Assembly: GCA_964540765.1 (NCBI GenBank)
Contig: CAZINW010000006.1
Location: 1-64,000 of the forward strand
Length of the DNA stretch: 64,000 nucleotides
Origin: CAZJLN01 sp964540765
GTDB lineage: Bacteria > Chloroflexota > Anaerolineae > Anaerolineales > Anaerolineaceae
Reading direction: 5' to 3'
The notes beneath the pieces were generated by a model that ran no database searches, had not been told where the DNA came from, and saw only the letters and a list, made by a program, of their open reading frames with translations. The position numbers were made by a program, and so were the translations under genes. Positions 1 to 9,221 of the stretch are shown here, piece by piece. Each line of letters opens with the position of its first letter. Position 1 is the stretch's first letter.

Positions 1-57
1 TTCTTTTTGAGTCAACGTAATTCCCTATAGTAAGATTATTTGTGAGGCAATTCGGCT

Positions 58-88
58 TTGTCAACAAGATAAGTCGGGCTGGTATAAT
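58..88 (+). promoter_or_regulatory. Candidate uvrA promoter
   Basis: A perfect TATAAT at 83-88 lies 60 bases before the uvrA start. TTGTCA at 58-63 is the best -35 match, but the spacer is 19 bases, longer than ideal. No SOS-box-like palindrome was recognised nearby. Confidence 0.45.
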
Positions 89-148
89 AAAATATTGTGC
101 TGTCATATAAATCCAAACAGCATAATATTTTGAAAGTGATCACAAATT

Positions 149-3049
149 ATGTCTCCTGATAACTTGCGCGTGGTGGGTGCACGCGAACACAATTTAAAGA
201 ATATCACCGTGGAGATCCCGCGGGATAAGCTGGTGGTGATCACTGGGCTCTCCGGCTCTGGCAAGTCATCGCTGGCATTTGATACCATCTTTGCCGAGGG
301 GCAGCGCCGCTACGTGGAGTCGCTCTCCGCTTATGCGCGCCAGTTCCTCGGGCAGATGGACAAACCGGACGTGGATTCGATTGAAGGTCTGTCACCGGCG
401 GTCTCGATTGACCAAAAAGCCACCTCGCACAACCCGCGTTCCACGGTGGGTACGGTGACGGAGATCTACGATTACCTGCGCCTGCTGTTTGCACGGGTGG
501 GTGTGCCACACTGCCCTGAATGCGGGCGTGTGGTGCAGCGCCAGAGTGCCCAGGAGATCGTTGAGACGGTGGAAACCCTGCCCGCTGGCAGCCGCCTGTT
601 GATCCTCTCGCCCCTAGTGCGTGAGCGCAAAGGCACCTACCAGGCAGTTTTTGAGGAGGTGCGCAAATCCGGCTTCGTACGCGTGCGCGTGGATGGCGTG
701 GTGCAATCGCTGGATGACGAGATCACGCTGGACCGCTATAAAAAGCACACCATCGAAGCTGTGGTTGACCGCATTGCGCTTTCAGCACCTGAGTCTGATG
801 AGGAAAAACAAGCTGCCCGCTCGCGCCTGACCGACTCCATTGAGACTGCACTGAAATTTGGCGATGGCTACGTCACGGTGCAAAACCTGAGCAGCGACCC
901 GCCTGAGGATCTGCAATTTTCGGAGCACCTGGCCTGCCCTGAACACGGTTCGATGCTGACTGAAATTGAACCGCGCACCTTTTCCTTCAACACCCCCCAG
1001 GGCGCCTGCCCGGTTTGCCAGGGGTTGGGCAGCCGGCAGGAGATCGACCCTGAACTGCTCATCCCGGATCGCAGCGTTTCACTGCGGGAGGGTGCCATCG
1101 TGGCGCTCGAATGGACCGGTCCGCGCGAGGAGGGCGGTTACTACTGGCAGATGATTGAATCTGTTGCAAAGCATTACGATATTGACCTGGATGCGCCGGT
1201 GAGCGCACTCAGTGAGGAGCAGCTCAAGCGCATCCTCTATGGCACCAATGGCAAGGAACTCACAGTGGAGTTCACCGGGCGCAATGGACGCCACAGTGCG
1301 TTCCCGGCATCCTTTGAAGGGGTGATTGGCAATATGGAACGGCGTTACCGCGAGACCCAATCCGAGTACATTCGCTCAAAGATTGCCGAATACATGGGTA
1401 ATAAAGCCTGCCCTTCCTGTGGCGGGAAAAGGTTGCGCCGTGAAGCCCTAGCTGTGACGGTGGATGAGCAAAATATCGTTGACGTCACCGAGTGGCCGGT
1501 CAACCGTACGCTTGTCTGGATAGAGCGCCTTGCCGGAGAGGAGTCTCCCTTCGGCAGCCGTCAGACTGCCATCGCCGAACGCATCTTGAAGGAAATCCAG
1601 GCACGCCTGGGCTTCCTGGTGGATGTGGGTCTGGATTACCTGACCCTGCAGCGCTCAGCGGGGTCCCTTTCAGGGGGTGAAGCGCAGCGCATCCGCCTGG
1701 CGACGCAGGTGGGTTCGCGCCTGACGGGGGTGCTGTATGTGCTGGATGAGCCTTCCATTGGTTTGCATCCGCGCGATAACGGGAGGCTGCTGCGCACGCT
1801 GGAAGGTCTGCGTGACCTGGGCAACACGGTGCTCGTGGTGGAGCATGATGAAGAGACCATCCGCACGGCGGATTGGATCGTCGATTTGGGACCGGGGGCG
1901 GGTGAAAACGGTGGCAGGGTGGTTGCTGAAGGCACAGCCCAGCAAATTTTGGAGAACCCGCAATCATTGACAGGTGCATACCTTTCAGGGCGGCTGTTCG
2001 TTCCCATTCCCGAGACACGCCGACAGGGCAACGGCAAAATTTTGAGGATCGTGGGCGCGCGCGAAAACAATTTGAAAGACCTTTCAGTGAACATCCCTTT
2101 GGGCAAGTTTGTCTGCATCACGGGGGTATCCGGATCGGGCAAGTCCACACTGCTGGTGGAAGTGCTTTACAATGCGCTTGCCAGGCAGCTGCATGGGGCG
2201 CACACGCAAGCCGGCGCACACGAGCGCATCGAAGGCACAGAAAACATTGACAAGATCATCAATATCGATCAATCACCCATCGGGCGCACGCCGCGTTCCA
2301 ACCCTGGCACGTATACGGGCATTTTTGATGAAATCCGTGACCTATTTGCCACACTGCCGGAATCAAAAATACGCGGCTATAAGAAAGGGCGCTTCTCGTT
2401 CAACGTCAAGGGCGGCAGGTGCGAAGCCTGTCAGGGACAGGGACAGCTGCGCGTGGAAATGCAGTTCCTGCCGGATGTGTATGTGCCCTGCGAGGTCTGC
2501 CACGGTACGCGTTACAACCACGAAACCCTGCAGGTGCGTTTCAAGGACCTCAATATTGCACAGGTGCTTGACCTGACCGTGGATTCAGGGTTGGAATTCT
2601 TTGCTGCTTTCCCGCGCATCATACGCCGCTTGGAAACCCTCCAATCGGTGGGGCTTGGCTACGTGCGCATCGGGCAGCCTGCCACCACGCTCTCGGGCGG
2701 GGAAGCGCAGCGTGTCAAGCTTTCCAAGGAACTTAGCCGCAGGGCAACCGGCAGCACACTGTATGTGCTGGACGAGCCTTCCGTGGGCTTGCACGCTGCC
2801 GACGTGCACAAGTTGATCGACGTTTTGCAATCCCTGGTGGACAGCGGCAATACGGTGCTGATTATCGAGCACAACCTGGATATCATCAAGGTGGCGGATT
2901 GGATCATTGACCTGGGACCGGAGGGCGGCGACCGCGGCGGCGAACTGATCGCTGAAGGCACGCCCGAGGAGATCTGTCATATGTCGGGATCTTACACCGG
3001 TCAATACATGAAACAGTATCTGGACTGCCATAAGAACCAGTTATCCTGA
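149..3049 (+). CDS. uvrA: Excinuclease ABC subunit A (UvrA)
   Basis: UvrA is the ATP-dependent damage-recognition subunit of nucleotide excision repair; it loads UvrB at lesions in the cytoplasm. The 966-residue protein has the normal length and two ABC ATPase halves: Walker A GLSGSGKS at residues 33-40 and GVSGSGKS near 659-666, with LSGGEAQR signatures near 507 and 848 and a DEP/H-loop region after each. Zinc-binding cysteine pairs are present, including CPEH...CPVC (about 263-290), CPSCGG (about 421) and the well-conserved CEAC...CEVC module (about 758-787) that contacts DNA. The ATG at 149 begins the canonical N-terminus (LRVVGAREHNLK); upstream pairing to 16S rRNA is weak. It is the first gene of the window and uvrB/uvrC are not seen. 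Identity is certain. Confidence 0.97.
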   Translation: MSPDNLRVVGAREHNLKNITVEIPRDKLVVITGLSGSGKSSLAFDTIFAEGQRRYVESLSAYARQFLGQMDKPDVDSIEGLSPAVSIDQKATSHNPRSTVGTVTEIYDYLRLLFARVGVPHCPECGRVVQRQSAQEIVETVETLPAGSRLLILSPLVRERKGTYQAVFEEVRKSGFVRVRVDGVVQSLDDEITLDRYKKHTIEAVVDRIALSAPESDEEKQAARSRLTDSIETALKFGDGYVTVQNLSSDPPEDLQFSEHLACPEHGSMLTEIEPRTFSFNTPQGACPVCQGLGSRQEIDPELLIPDRSVSLREGAIVALEWTGPREEGGYYWQMIESVAKHYDIDLDAPVSALSEEQLKRILYGTNGKELTVEFTGRNGRHSAFPASFEGVIGNMERRYRETQSEYIRSKIAEYMGNKACPSCGGKRLRREALAVTVDEQNIVDVTEWPVNRTLVWIERLAGEESPFGSRQTAIAERILKEIQARLGFLVDVGLDYLTLQRSAGSLSGGEAQRIRLATQVGSRLTGVLYVLDEPSIGLHPRDNGRLLRTLEGLRDLGNTVLVVEHDEETIRTADWIVDLGPGAGENGGRVVAEGTAQQILENPQSLTGAYLSGRLFVPIPETRRQGNGKILRIVGARENNLKDLSVNIPLGKFVCITGVSGSGKSTLLVEVLYNALARQLHGAHTQAGAHERIEGTENIDKIINIDQSPIGRTPRSNPGTYTGIFDEIRDLFATLPESKIRGYKKGRFSFNVKGGRCEACQGQGQLRVEMQFLPDVYVPCEVCHGTRYNHETLQVRFKDLNIAQVLDLTVDSGLEFFAAFPRIIRRLETLQSVGLGYVRIGQPATTLSGGEAQRVKLSKELSRRATGSTLYVLDEPSVGLHAADVHKLIDVLQSLVDSGNTVLIIEHNLDIIKVADWIIDLGPEGGDRGGELIAEGTPEEICHMSGSYTGQYMKQYLDCHKNQLS

Positions 3050-3072
3050 AATTTTTGAATGTTTGGCGGGTC

Positions 3073-3101
3073 TTGACAAAACTCGCATAAAACTCAATAA
3101 T
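3073..3101 (+). promoter_or_regulatory. Promoter of LysM-protein gene
   Basis: TTGACA at 3073-3078 is followed after 17 bases by AATAAT (3096-3101), five of six matches to the -10 consensus. It lies just after the uvrA stop, so the LysM gene is probably transcribed separately. Confidence 0.65.
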
Positions 3102-3149
3102 AGGTTAGAATGAAGAATATCTGATTCTGATATTGGGAGGTGCGAAAAG

Positions 3150-3911
3150 TTGCCGCACCAGATTATAAAGGAAAAGATCATGGCTAAAAAAACTGCACAA
3201 AGTGTGATTTCATCATATCGAAAGCGTCAAAAGTCTGGATCGACAATTCTGCGCCTTCTCGCATTGATCTTAATCGTGGCAGGAGTCACATTGGTCATTG
3301 TTTGGGCTGTTGGCAGGAGCGGGAGCGGTGGCTTTGGTTTGTTTTCCACCAAAACCCCAACGCCAACAGAAACACCCACACCCACCCCGGTGACACCCAC
3401 ACCAACGGCTTCCAACACAGCGACGATCACCAACACGCCCACCATCACGATGACGCCGACCGCATCAGGACCCTTTGAATATGTGGTGCAGGAAGAAGAT
3501 AACTGCACGACAATTGCCAAAAAATTTGATGTGGAAGTTGGGGTACTGCTGTTCCTGAACAGCCTTGATAGCACCTGTATTATTCGCGTGGGGGATACGA
3601 TCTTGATCCCAGCTCCCGGGCAGGAACTACCCACGGCCACACCCCTGCCAACTGATATTTACCCAGGTACCATTATTGACTACACGGTTAAATCCGGTGA
3701 TGACCTGGCAACCCTTGCAGATAAATTCCGATCAACCGTTGATCGGATCAAGCAGGAAACCAACCGCTATCGCAGGAAATATGATTTGCCAGAGATTGAG
3801 GATAATACAGACCTGTATGTGGGTGACCTGCTCAAGATCCCTGTGTATATTGTCACAGCCAAGCCGACAGCCACTGCCACCCGTACGATGACACCCTCAC
3901 CGACACCGTAA
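3150..3911 (+). CDS. Membrane-anchored double LysM-domain protein
   Basis: Predicted cell-envelope protein that binds glycan. A basic N-terminus is followed by one hydrophobic segment (STILRLLALILIVAGVTLV), then a Thr/Pro-rich linker of TPT-type repeats, then two LysM-like domains: the first begins YVVQEEDNCTTIAKKF and ends GDTILIP, the second begins YTVKSGDDLATLADKF and ends GDLLKIP. LysM domains bind N-acetylglucosamine polymers, so attachment to peptidoglycan or a related polymer is the expected role; no catalytic domain is present. Two starts are possible in frame: TTG at 3150, 9 bases after a strong GGGAGG, and ATG at 3180, after AAAGGAAAAG. The second gives the more usual protein. Own promoter upstream, terminator downstream. 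The exact function is unknown. Confidence 0.85.
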   Translation: MPHQIIKEKIMAKKTAQSVISSYRKRQKSGSTILRLLALILIVAGVTLVIVWAVGRSGSGGFGLFSTKTPTPTETPTPTPVTPTPTASNTATITNTPTITMTPTASGPFEYVVQEEDNCTTIAKKFDVEVGVLLFLNSLDSTCIIRVGDTILIPAPGQELPTATPLPTDIYPGTIIDYTVKSGDDLATLADKFRSTVDRIKQETNRYRRKYDLPEIEDNTDLYVGDLLKIPVYIVTAKPTATATRTMTPSPTP

Positions 3912-3939
3912 GGTGACAAGAAATTGTGAAATGAAAAAG

Positions 3940-3963
3940 CTGCCCGAAGGGGCAGTTTTTTTG
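3940..3963. terminator. Bidirectional terminator between LysM gene and ATPase operon
   Basis: CTGCCC (3940-3945), loop GAAG, GGGCAG (3950-3955), followed on the plus strand by eight T. On the minus strand the same stem is followed by a five-T run, so it can end both the LysM transcript and the converging ATPase operon. Confidence 0.85.
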
Positions 3964-4002
3964 TTAATTCTTAAATTTTAAGCAAACAGAAAAGGGGATA
4001 AG

Positions 4003-4641
4003 TCAGGTGGATTCTTGAGTTTTCTTTTCCTTGTTGCTCTTCAGCCACTTGAGACGAAAGATCTCCTCGCGATCCTGCTCTTCAAGGGTGTTCTCAATGA
4101 ATTGGATGGTTTCTTCGTATTGAGGAATAAAGACTTTTTCGAGCGCGTGCACACGGCGCTGGGTTTTCTTTAACTCGCGAGCCAGGCGCCAGACTGTGGT
4201 CACCAGTTCGGTCAGGTGGGGTACCTGTTCAAGCACTTTGCGGAAGGCATCGTTGGACTCATCCAATGCGACGGATGTATCACCCAGACTGTAGGAAATA
4301 TCTGGTGGCTCACCATGAGTTTCAATATGGGGCAGGGGGACGCCCATCATGCCGCGATTGATGATATTGACTTCAACCGTTTGTGTAACCGCCATGGCTG
4401 CCCATTCCACGCGCTCCTGTCCCATGGAAAGGCGCGCATGCTCCAATGCCCGATAAGCGTGGGCAATCAACTCCCAGACCTGCGTCTGCAATGCTTCAGC
4501 TTCAGATACTGTGTTCAACAGCGCAGCGGTGAGCACTTCGCGCTTCTTATCCAGGATGCTGTAACCCTCTCGGGCAAAATCCAGCCTGGCTTTCATCAGG
4601 AGCAGATTGCTGCGGGTGGGGGCAATATTAAGGGGCGCCAT
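4003..4641 (-). CDS. atpD: V/A-type ATPase subunit D
   Basis: Central-stalk subunit of the rotary V/A-ATPase; it forms the coiled-coil shaft that turns inside the A3B3 head. The open frame extends far upstream (to 4941), but that part is a shadow of atpB. The true product starts at the ATG at 4641 (MAPLNIAPTRSNLLLMKARL), matching the family N-terminus PTRsnLlxLKxxL, giving 212 residues, a normal length. Both ends are long helices expected to pair as a coiled coil; the C-terminus is highly charged. The start overlaps the end of atpB by 14 bases, implying translational coupling, and it is the last gene of the operon before the terminator at 3940-3963. Family identity is firm. It should not be confused with the F-type beta subunit, also named AtpD. 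Confidence 0.93.
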   Translation of the reverse strand: MAPLNIAPTRSNLLLMKARLDFAREGYSILDKKREVLTAALLNTVSEAEALQTQVWELIAHAYRALEHARLSMGQERVEWAAMAVTQTVEVNIINRGMMGVPLPHIETHGEPPDISYSLGDTSVALDESNDAFRKVLEQVPHLTELVTTVWRLARELKKTQRRVHALEKVFIPQYEETIQFIENTLEEQDREEIFRLKWLKSNKEKKTQEST

Positions 4642-6043
4642 AATGCTGTGCGATTTCGCTTTCCGTAAGGCGGGTGAGTTCGCTGCTGGGCAGAAGCGAG
4701 AGTAATTTCCAGGCAAGATTGAGTGTTTGCTCGATTGTACGGTTTTCATCAAAGGATTGCCTGACGAATTGATCTTCGAAAGCTTTGCCAAAAACAAAAT
4801 ATTTCTGATCTGTAGCACCAAGCTCTTCCTCACCGATGACGGAGGCAAGGGAGCGCACATCCTGGACATGCGCATAGGCAGCGTACAGCTGGGATGCCAA
4901 GTTGGGATGATCAGAGCGGGTTTTACCTTCTCCGATGCCATCCTTCATCAAGCGGCTCAAAGATGGCAAAACGTTGATGGGCGGGTAGATATCCTGCTGG
5001 CTTAAATCCCTGGAAAGGACTATCTGTCCTTCGGTGATATAGCCGGTGATATCCGGGATGGGGTGGGTGATGTCATCATTTGGCATCGTCAGGATCGGCA
5101 ACTGCGTGATGGAACCTTCACTGCCTTTGATCCTGCCGGTGCGTTCGTAGAGAGATGCCAGGTCGCTGTACATGTAGCCGGGATATCCCTTGCGGCTGGG
5201 AACCTCACCGCGCTTGTTGGAAATTTGGCGCAGCGCTTCGCAATAATTGGTCATGTCTGTCATCACCACCAGCACATGTTGATCACATTCAAAAGCCAGG
5301 TATTCTGCCAGGGTGAGCGCCACCCGGGGCGTCACCAGACGTTCGACTGCCGGGTCATCTGCCAGGTTCAGGAACATGGCAACACGATTCAGGGCTCCAC
5401 TTTCGGTAAATGCTTTTCTGAAATATGAAGAGACATCATGCTTGACGCCCATTGCGGCAAAAACGATGGCAAAATTCTCCTGCCTGTTGGCGGAGGCGCT
5501 GGCTGTATTCCCCAGATGCGCCTGGCGCACGATCTGGCCGGCAAGCTGGTCATGCGGGATGCCACTGCCAGAGAAAATTGGCAACTTCTGCCCCATCACG
5601 AGTGTGTTCATGGCATCGATGGTGGATATGCCAGTCTGGATATAGTCCACCGGGTAAAGGCGGGCAGTGGGGTTAATGGGCTGACCATTGATGTCAGCAA
5701 ATTTTTCAGCCAGGGGGGCAGGGCCACCGTCAATGGGTTCGCCGATGCCGTTGAAGATACGTCCCAACATTTCACGGGCAACCGGGGTATGCAGGGACTG
5801 TCCTTTAAAGCGGATTTGGGTGCCTTCGATTGTCAGCCCGGTGGTGCCTGAAAATACTTCCACCACTGCAAAACCCTCCCCAACTTCAAGCACACGCCCG
5901 AGGCGCGTCTGGTTCTGCGAATCAATGATCTCCACAAACTCATCATATGCCACAATGCCAGTATCTTTAACCAGGACGAGTGGACCTTCCACACTGGAAA
6001 TACCGGCAAGCTGCAATCCGCCACTGTTTTTGATCTGGTTCAT
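4628..6043 (-). CDS. atpB: V/A-type ATPase subunit B
   Basis: Non-catalytic (regulatory) nucleotide-binding-fold subunit of the A3B3 head. The 471-residue length is normal. The P-loop position is degenerate, as expected for subunit B: the sequence GSGIPHDQLAGQI replaces a Walker A. The family motifs RKGYPGYMYSDLASLYERTG and ITQLPILTMPNDDITHPIPD are present. The ATG at 6043 overlaps the atpA stop by 4 bases (ATGA). Function is assigned by family and operon; confidence is high. Confidence 0.95.
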   Translation of the reverse strand: MNQIKNSGGLQLAGISSVEGPLVLVKDTGIVAYDEFVEIIDSQNQTRLGRVLEVGEGFAVVEVFSGTTGLTIEGTQIRFKGQSLHTPVAREMLGRIFNGIGEPIDGGPAPLAEKFADINGQPINPTARLYPVDYIQTGISTIDAMNTLVMGQKLPIFSGSGIPHDQLAGQIVRQAHLGNTASASANRQENFAIVFAAMGVKHDVSSYFRKAFTESGALNRVAMFLNLADDPAVERLVTPRVALTLAEYLAFECDQHVLVVMTDMTNYCEALRQISNKRGEVPSRKGYPGYMYSDLASLYERTGRIKGSEGSITQLPILTMPNDDITHPIPDITGYITEGQIVLSRDLSQQDIYPPINVLPSLSRLMKDGIGEGKTRSDHPNLASQLYAAYAHVQDVRSLASVIGEEELGATDQKYFVFGKAFEDQFVRQSFDENRTIEQTLNLAWKLLSLLPSSELTRLTESEIAQHYGAP

Positions 6044-7806
6044 TTGTAAAGTGACTCCAATTGGTCCATCTGCTGATCCAACTGAACACGTACATCTTCC
6101 AATGCCTTCAGATCATCGTTGGGAATGCTGTTCTTCATGCGGATGAGTGTATTGATGATGGGAAGTTCCTGGATGGCATGGATAATGGCACCTCGGTTTA
6201 CGACAGCCAGCGCCCGCTGATGAAAATGAAGGATCAGATCAAGCATGCGGATTTGTTTTTGGGGTGTGGCATAGGTATCAATCTCATCGAGCGCATTTTG
6301 TTGCAGGAAGCCTTCACGTAACAGCCGGGCTGTCTCCAGTGTAACACGCTGCACATCCGGCAGTGCATCAGAGCCAACCAGTTTGACGATTTGATCAAGA
6401 TGCCCCTCCTCATTGAGAATCTCCATGGCATTGGCACGCAACTCGCGCCAGGGCATACCAGTCTGTTGATCCCACCAACCGGCGACATTGTCCAGGTACT
6501 CACTGTAAGAATTTAGCCAGTTCACTGAGGGAAAATGACGGGCTGATGCCAGTGATTTATCCAAACCCCAGAAAACGCGGGTGTACTGCCTGGTCTGTTG
6601 GGTAACCGGTTCGGAGAAATCGCCACCAGGTGGGGAGACAGCACCTATGATGCTGACCGAACCAGTGGTGCCGTTCAGGTTTTCCACCAATCCGGCGCGC
6701 TCATAGAATTCCGCCAGGCGGGATGAAAGGTAGGCAGGATAGCCTTCCTGGGCGGGCATTTCTTCCAGGCGTCCTGAGATCTCGCGCATGGCTTCAGCCC
6801 AGCGTGAGGTTGAATCTGCCATCAAGGCGACATGGTAGCCCATGTCCCGATAATATTCAGCAATGGTCACGCCGGTGTAAACGCTGGCGTCCCTTGCTGC
6901 CACTTGCATATTGGATGTGTTGGCGATAAGAATGGTTCTTTCCATCAAAGGGCGACCGCTGCGGGGGTCGATCAACGCGGGGAACTCTTGCAATACTTCG
7001 GTCATCTCATTGCCGCGTTCACCGCAGCCAATATAAACCACCACATCCGCATCAGACCATTTGGCGATCTGGTGCTGGGTGATGGTTTTGCCGGTGCCAA
7101 AACCGCCGGGAATGACGGCTGAGCCGCCTTTCACTAATGGGAAGAAGGTATCCAGCACACGTTGACCAGTTAATAAGGGTACATTCTTTTCCAGGCGTGT
7201 CTTGTACGGGCGGGGGGAACGTACCGGCCAGCGCCTGAGCATGGCTACCGGAACTTCACCATTTGATGTGTTGATCCTGGCGATGGATGCATCAATCGTA
7301 TAGTCACCGGCGGGAGCGATCCAACTGATCCTGCCATTAATGCCAGGCGGCACCATCACCTTATGAATGACCATCCCACTTTCAGGCACACTGCCCAAAA
7401 TACTGCCGCTGCTGACGGACATCCCTTTTTCCATAAGAGGGGTGAAGGACCATGGCGTGCGGCGGTGCAGCGGCGTCAGGCGAATGCCGCGCCCAATAAA
7501 AGAGCCTTTAAATTTTTCCATCACGGGCAGGGGACGTTGGATGCCGTCAAAGATGCCCCCGATGAGCCCGGGCGCCAATTCAACGGAGAGCGGTGAGCCA
7601 GTGCCATACACGGACATGCCAGGGGTCATGCCGCTGGTTTCCTCATAAACCTGGATGGTCATCTCATCGTCTTGCAGCCCGATGACCTCACCGACCAGGT
7701 GTTCCTCACCGAGCTCCACCATCTCACCCATGGCGATCTGGCGGGAACCGCGCGCCCGCATGACCGGACCATTAATCCAGGTGATGGTGCCAACGGACAG
7801 ACTCAT
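6040..7806 (-). CDS. atpA: V/A-type ATPase catalytic subunit A
   Basis: Catalytic subunit that makes or hydrolyses ATP. Its 588 residues are typical. Walker A GGFGTGKT sits at about 233-240, followed by the family motif GCGERGNEMTEVL (contains the catalytic Glu) and the arginine-rich ADSTSRWAEAMREISGRLEEM block. The long non-homologous region that separates A subunits from F-type beta subunits lies between the N-terminal barrel and the P-loop. The gene overlaps atpE and atpB by 4 bases on each side, which indicates tight translational coupling. Whether the enzyme mainly synthesises ATP or pumps ions cannot be read from this subunit. Confidence 0.97.
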   Translation of the reverse strand: MSLSVGTITWINGPVMRARGSRQIAMGEMVELGEEHLVGEVIGLQDDEMTIQVYEETSGMTPGMSVYGTGSPLSVELAPGLIGGIFDGIQRPLPVMEKFKGSFIGRGIRLTPLHRRTPWSFTPLMEKGMSVSSGSILGSVPESGMVIHKVMVPPGINGRISWIAPAGDYTIDASIARINTSNGEVPVAMLRRWPVRSPRPYKTRLEKNVPLLTGQRVLDTFFPLVKGGSAVIPGGFGTGKTITQHQIAKWSDADVVVYIGCGERGNEMTEVLQEFPALIDPRSGRPLMERTILIANTSNMQVAARDASVYTGVTIAEYYRDMGYHVALMADSTSRWAEAMREISGRLEEMPAQEGYPAYLSSRLAEFYERAGLVENLNGTTGSVSIIGAVSPPGGDFSEPVTQQTRQYTRVFWGLDKSLASARHFPSVNWLNSYSEYLDNVAGWWDQQTGMPWRELRANAMEILNEEGHLDQIVKLVGSDALPDVQRVTLETARLLREGFLQQNALDEIDTYATPQKQIRMLDLILHFHQRALAVVNRGAIIHAIQELPIINTLIRMKNSIPNDDLKALEDVRVQLDQQMDQLESLYK

Positions 7807-8435
7807 GCTTCTTCTCCCATCAAGATGCTGAAGACCGGCGCCCTCAGGGATTCCATCTGGCGATTCAGACGTATCTCCAGGGTGTTATCAAAGAGGCGAT
7901 GACCATCACGGCATTGTGCAACCACACCGAACCCTGTGCTTAGGTCATCGCCCACGCTGATTGTTGTGTTTGTCTCGGCTGTAATCTCAGCCAGTTCTTT
8001 ATCGGTGATCAACTGCCGTGAAAAGGCATCGAAATGAAGGATTACAAAGTCACATTGCAGGTGTTCGATTGCATCTTTGGTTAAACCAGGCAAAGCCAGG
8101 GTATATTCAGGCGAATTCAGCAGATCAGTAAAACGGGAACGGGCGCCATCAAACACAGCTGAGAGTAATTTTTCCCGTTGCTTGAGCCAACGCATCTTGG
8201 CATTTAACTGAACTTCAGCCATCTTTTCTTCTTTCAGGGTGGCAGCTTCTTTTCTGGCATGATCAAGAATGGCTGTACGGATGTCTTCAGCCTGTTGATG
8301 ACCTGCCTTCAGGATTTCTGCTTCTTTTGCTCTGGCTTCAACTTCCAATTGAGCAATTTCTGCCCGTGAATCGTCCCGGATGGCACGCATAAGATCTTCA
8401 ATTCGGTCTTCCAATGATTTCAAAATAATATCCAT
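7803..8435 (-). CDS. atpE: V/A-type ATPase subunit E (peripheral stalk)
   Basis: Peripheral-stalk (stator) subunit that pairs with the G/H subunit and holds the A3B3 head still. It has 210 residues: the first about 110 form a charged, Ala/Glu/Lys-rich helix suited to a coiled coil, followed by a globular C-terminal domain (about 115-210) with the pattern ISVGDDLSTGFGVVAQCRDG, typical of E subunits. The stop overlaps the atpA start by 4 bases. Sequence conservation in this family is low, so the call depends on helix pattern, size and operon position. Confidence 0.88.
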   Translation of the reverse strand: MDIILKSLEDRIEDLMRAIRDDSRAEIAQLEVEARAKEAEILKAGHQQAEDIRTAILDHARKEAATLKEEKMAEVQLNAKMRWLKQREKLLSAVFDGARSRFTDLLNSPEYTLALPGLTKDAIEHLQCDFVILHFDAFSRQLITDKELAEITAETNTTISVGDDLSTGFGVVAQCRDGHRLFDNTLEIRLNRQMESLRAPVFSILMGEEA

Positions 8436-8461
8436 AACTCAATATTTCACTCTCAAAGTTG

Positions 8462-8767
8462 CTATCTACGGATTCCAATAGCCTGGTCGGCTACTTCAGT
8501 CAGGGTCATCCGTTCTGCGTTCATACCATTCGGATCAGGGATTTCAAGGATAATGGGGGTTTCAACGCGGCGTTTTAACTGGTCAATGCGGTCGCGCACA
8601 AGTTCAGCGGAATCATCTGTTACCAGGATGATCCCAATATCTGAATTGGCAAGGGCTGCATCAAGCGCCTGGTTCATGCTTTCCACGGTAGTAGCAACGA
8701 TGCCATCAACGCCGACCAGTGAAAAGCCCTGAACAGCTTCGGGATGCCCTATTACCCAGACCTTCAT
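8462..8767 (-). CDS. atpF: V/A-type ATPase subunit F
   Basis: Small central-stalk subunit (101 residues, Rossmann-like fold) that binds subunit D and is thought to regulate rotation. The N-terminus KVWVIGHPEAVQGFSLVGVDG matches the family pattern of beta strand, Gly-rich turn and F-x-L-x-G; the middle segment DIGIILVTDDSAELVRDRID is the next strand-helix unit. It lies between the proteolipid gene and atpE with short gaps on both sides. Confidence 0.92.
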   Translation of the reverse strand: MKVWVIGHPEAVQGFSLVGVDGIVATTVESMNQALDAALANSDIGIILVTDDSAELVRDRIDQLKRRVETPIILEIPDPNGMNAERMTLTEVADQAIGIRR

Positions 8768-8776
8768 AGGAATATG

Positions 8777-9220
8777 CTACCGGTTGAGGATCAGGAATGA
8801 GATCAGCAGACCATAAATGGCGATGCCTTCAGCCAGACCGACAAAGATCAGAGACTGACCGAACAGCTCGGGTTTTTCTGCGATGGTTCCGAGGGCGGCT
8901 GCACCGGTGTTGCTGACTGCAATGCCGGAGGCGATCGCGGCGATGCCCGTGGAAAGGGCGGCTGCCAGGGACGCATAAGGATCCACTGCGGCAGCCTGCA
9001 TACCGTCAGCAGCCTGAACCGTGCCAGGGGTAATCAGCCAGATGATCCCCAGAGCCAGTGCCATCAAACCGATGATCACATTGACCCTGCCCAAACCGAC
9101 CAGCAAGCCCTTGGTGGCTTTTACCAGGTGGTCCTTGCGCTGACGGCGAAAATAGATCACAGCAGGGAGCATGGGGATCAAACCGACAAGCACCAAAATT
9201 GCATAAGTCAAAGCAGACAT
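8777..9220 (-). CDS. atpK: V/A-type ATPase subunit K (proteolipid c-subunit)
   Basis: Membrane rotor subunit carrying the ion-binding carboxylate. 147 residues with four hydrophobic helices (about 5-23, 42-65, 83-108, 119-145), so it is a double-hairpin type. The C-terminal hairpin has the conserved Glu in FVGLAEGIAIYG; the N-terminal hairpin has no equivalent carboxylate and instead has a basic loop (YFRRQRKDH). One Glu per four helices is known from V-type K subunits such as NtpK. The coupling ion (H+ or Na+) cannot be decided here, because the side chains that build a sodium site are not clear without alignment. Confidence 0.9.
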   Translation of the reverse strand: MSALTYAILVLVGLIPMLPAVIYFRRQRKDHLVKATKGLLVGLGRVNVIIGLMALALGIIWLITPGTVQAADGMQAAAVDPYASLAAALSTGIAAIASGIAVSNTGAAALGTIAEKPELFGQSLIFVGLAEGIAIYGLLISFLILNR

Positions 9221-9221
9221 A

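Noticed and set aside
1500..2148. Long minus-strand frames within uvrA
   Set aside because: GC-rich codon bias produces antisense open frames; the proteins lack family features.
4642..4941. Longer atpD reading frame starting at 4941
   Set aside because: The extra 100 codons are the antisense-free shadow of atpB in another frame and have no relation to subunit D; the family N-terminus starts at 4641.
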